From Pseudolabrys sp. (lineage in GTDB: Bacteria; Pseudomonadota; Alphaproteobacteria; Rhizobiales; Xanthobacteraceae): a stretch of DNA of 13,167 nucleotides. The stretch's first letter is position 1. Every line of letters starts with the position of its first letter. Where the stretch lies: NCBI GenBank assembly GCA_026125925.1, contig JAHCKF010000053.1, forward strand, positions 1-13,167, written 5' to 3'. Position numbers and translations under genes: made by a program. The notes beneath the pieces were generated by a model. The model had not been told where the DNA came from. It saw nothing but the letters and a program-made list of their open reading frames with translations, and searched no databases. Below are positions 12,945 through 13,167 of the stretch, piece after piece.

Positions 12945-13167
12945 TCAGCAGCCCTGCGGCGCCATGGCCACCGCTTTGCGCCGCACCAGCAGCAGCATGA
13001 CGAGACCGAGCGCCGACGTCGCGGCGCCGGCAATCGACACCGCCGGATAGCCGAGGCCCGCATCGATCACCGCGCCGCCGAGCGCGGCGCCGATCGCGTT
13101 GCCGAGATTGAAGGCGCCGATGTTCATCGCCGAGGCGAGGTTCGGCGCGTCGTGCGCGGCCTGCATC
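12945..13167 (-). CDS. MFS transporter, C-terminal end (partial)
   Basis: The frame is open at the right edge, and the TGA at 12945-12947 closes it, leaving about 74 C-terminal residues. PNLASAMNIGAFNLGNAIGAALGGAVID is typical of the penultimate helices of DHA1-type major facilitator efflux proteins (AraJ/YdhP group). A further helix (SIAGAATSALGLVMLLLV) and a short basic tail follow. The protein would be a proton-driven exporter of drugs or sugars in the inner membrane; the substrate cannot be told from this piece. The Met near 13166 is internal to the protein, not the true start. Confidence 0.85.
   Translation of the reverse strand, partial: MQAAHDAPNLASAMNIGAFNLGNAIGAALGGAVIDAGLGYPAVSIAGAATSALGLVMLLLVRRKAVAMAPQGC

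Overview
The window is GC-rich DNA with strong G/C bias at third codon positions. Its gene content and intergenic palindromes suggest an alphaproteobacterium of the order Hyphomicrobiales, close to the Bradyrhizobium/Rhodopseudomonas/Pseudolabrys type. The main pointers are an Irr-type iron box in front of an mbfA gene, an MbfA protein of the rhizobial kind, and several REP-like palindromic elements. This placement is inference from recognised families; no search was run. It reads as ordinary chromosome rather than a phage, plasmid or island. No RNA gene, CRISPR array, integrase or complete insertion sequence is visible.

Layout, left to right. (1) 1-2626, plus: the tail of a DUF4159 protein, then a large membrane protein with a vWA-like MIDAS motif and a glutamine-amidotransferase-like domain, the last two genes of what is usually a MoxR/DUF58/DUF4159 cluster. 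(2) 2797-3426, plus: a LysE-type exporter. (3) 3439-3741, minus: a small periplasmic HdeA-like protein. (4) 3742-4707: about 1 kb without a convincing intact gene, ending in the decayed start of a glutathionyl-hydroquinone reductase whose C-terminal three quarters (4708-5439) is still open. (5) 5560-6195, plus: a second LysE/RhtB exporter. (6) 6227-7895, minus: a Nudix hydrolase overlapping a Crp/Fnr-type regulator, then a small class II cytochrome c-like protein with a near-perfect FNR-type operator in front of it. (7) 8031-10007, plus: mbfA, whose 3' end runs into a repeat, and a metallophosphoesterase broken by two dinucleotide insertions. (8) 10165-11610, minus: a single-TM hypothetical protein and a hydroxypyruvate-isomerase-like TIM barrel. 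(9) 11723-12808, plus: an isocitrate/isopropylmalate-family dehydrogenase, divergent from the isomerase. (10) 12945-13167, minus: the C-terminal end of an MFS transporter.

How the parts work together. The best supported regulatory stories are Irr control of mbfA (iron export and storage under iron excess) and local Crp/Fnr control of the cytochrome gene. The divergent isomerase/dehydrogenase pair looks like a small hydroxy-acid or sugar-acid catabolic unit of unknown substrate. Most of the longer intergenic gaps carry a palindromic element, and one family is present twice in opposite orientation (426-550 and 12812-12939). Several genes are damaged: the reductase start, the phosphoesterase and the mbfA end. 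The damage is either true decay or local sequence error; raw reads would decide. I found no convincing new multi-gene system.
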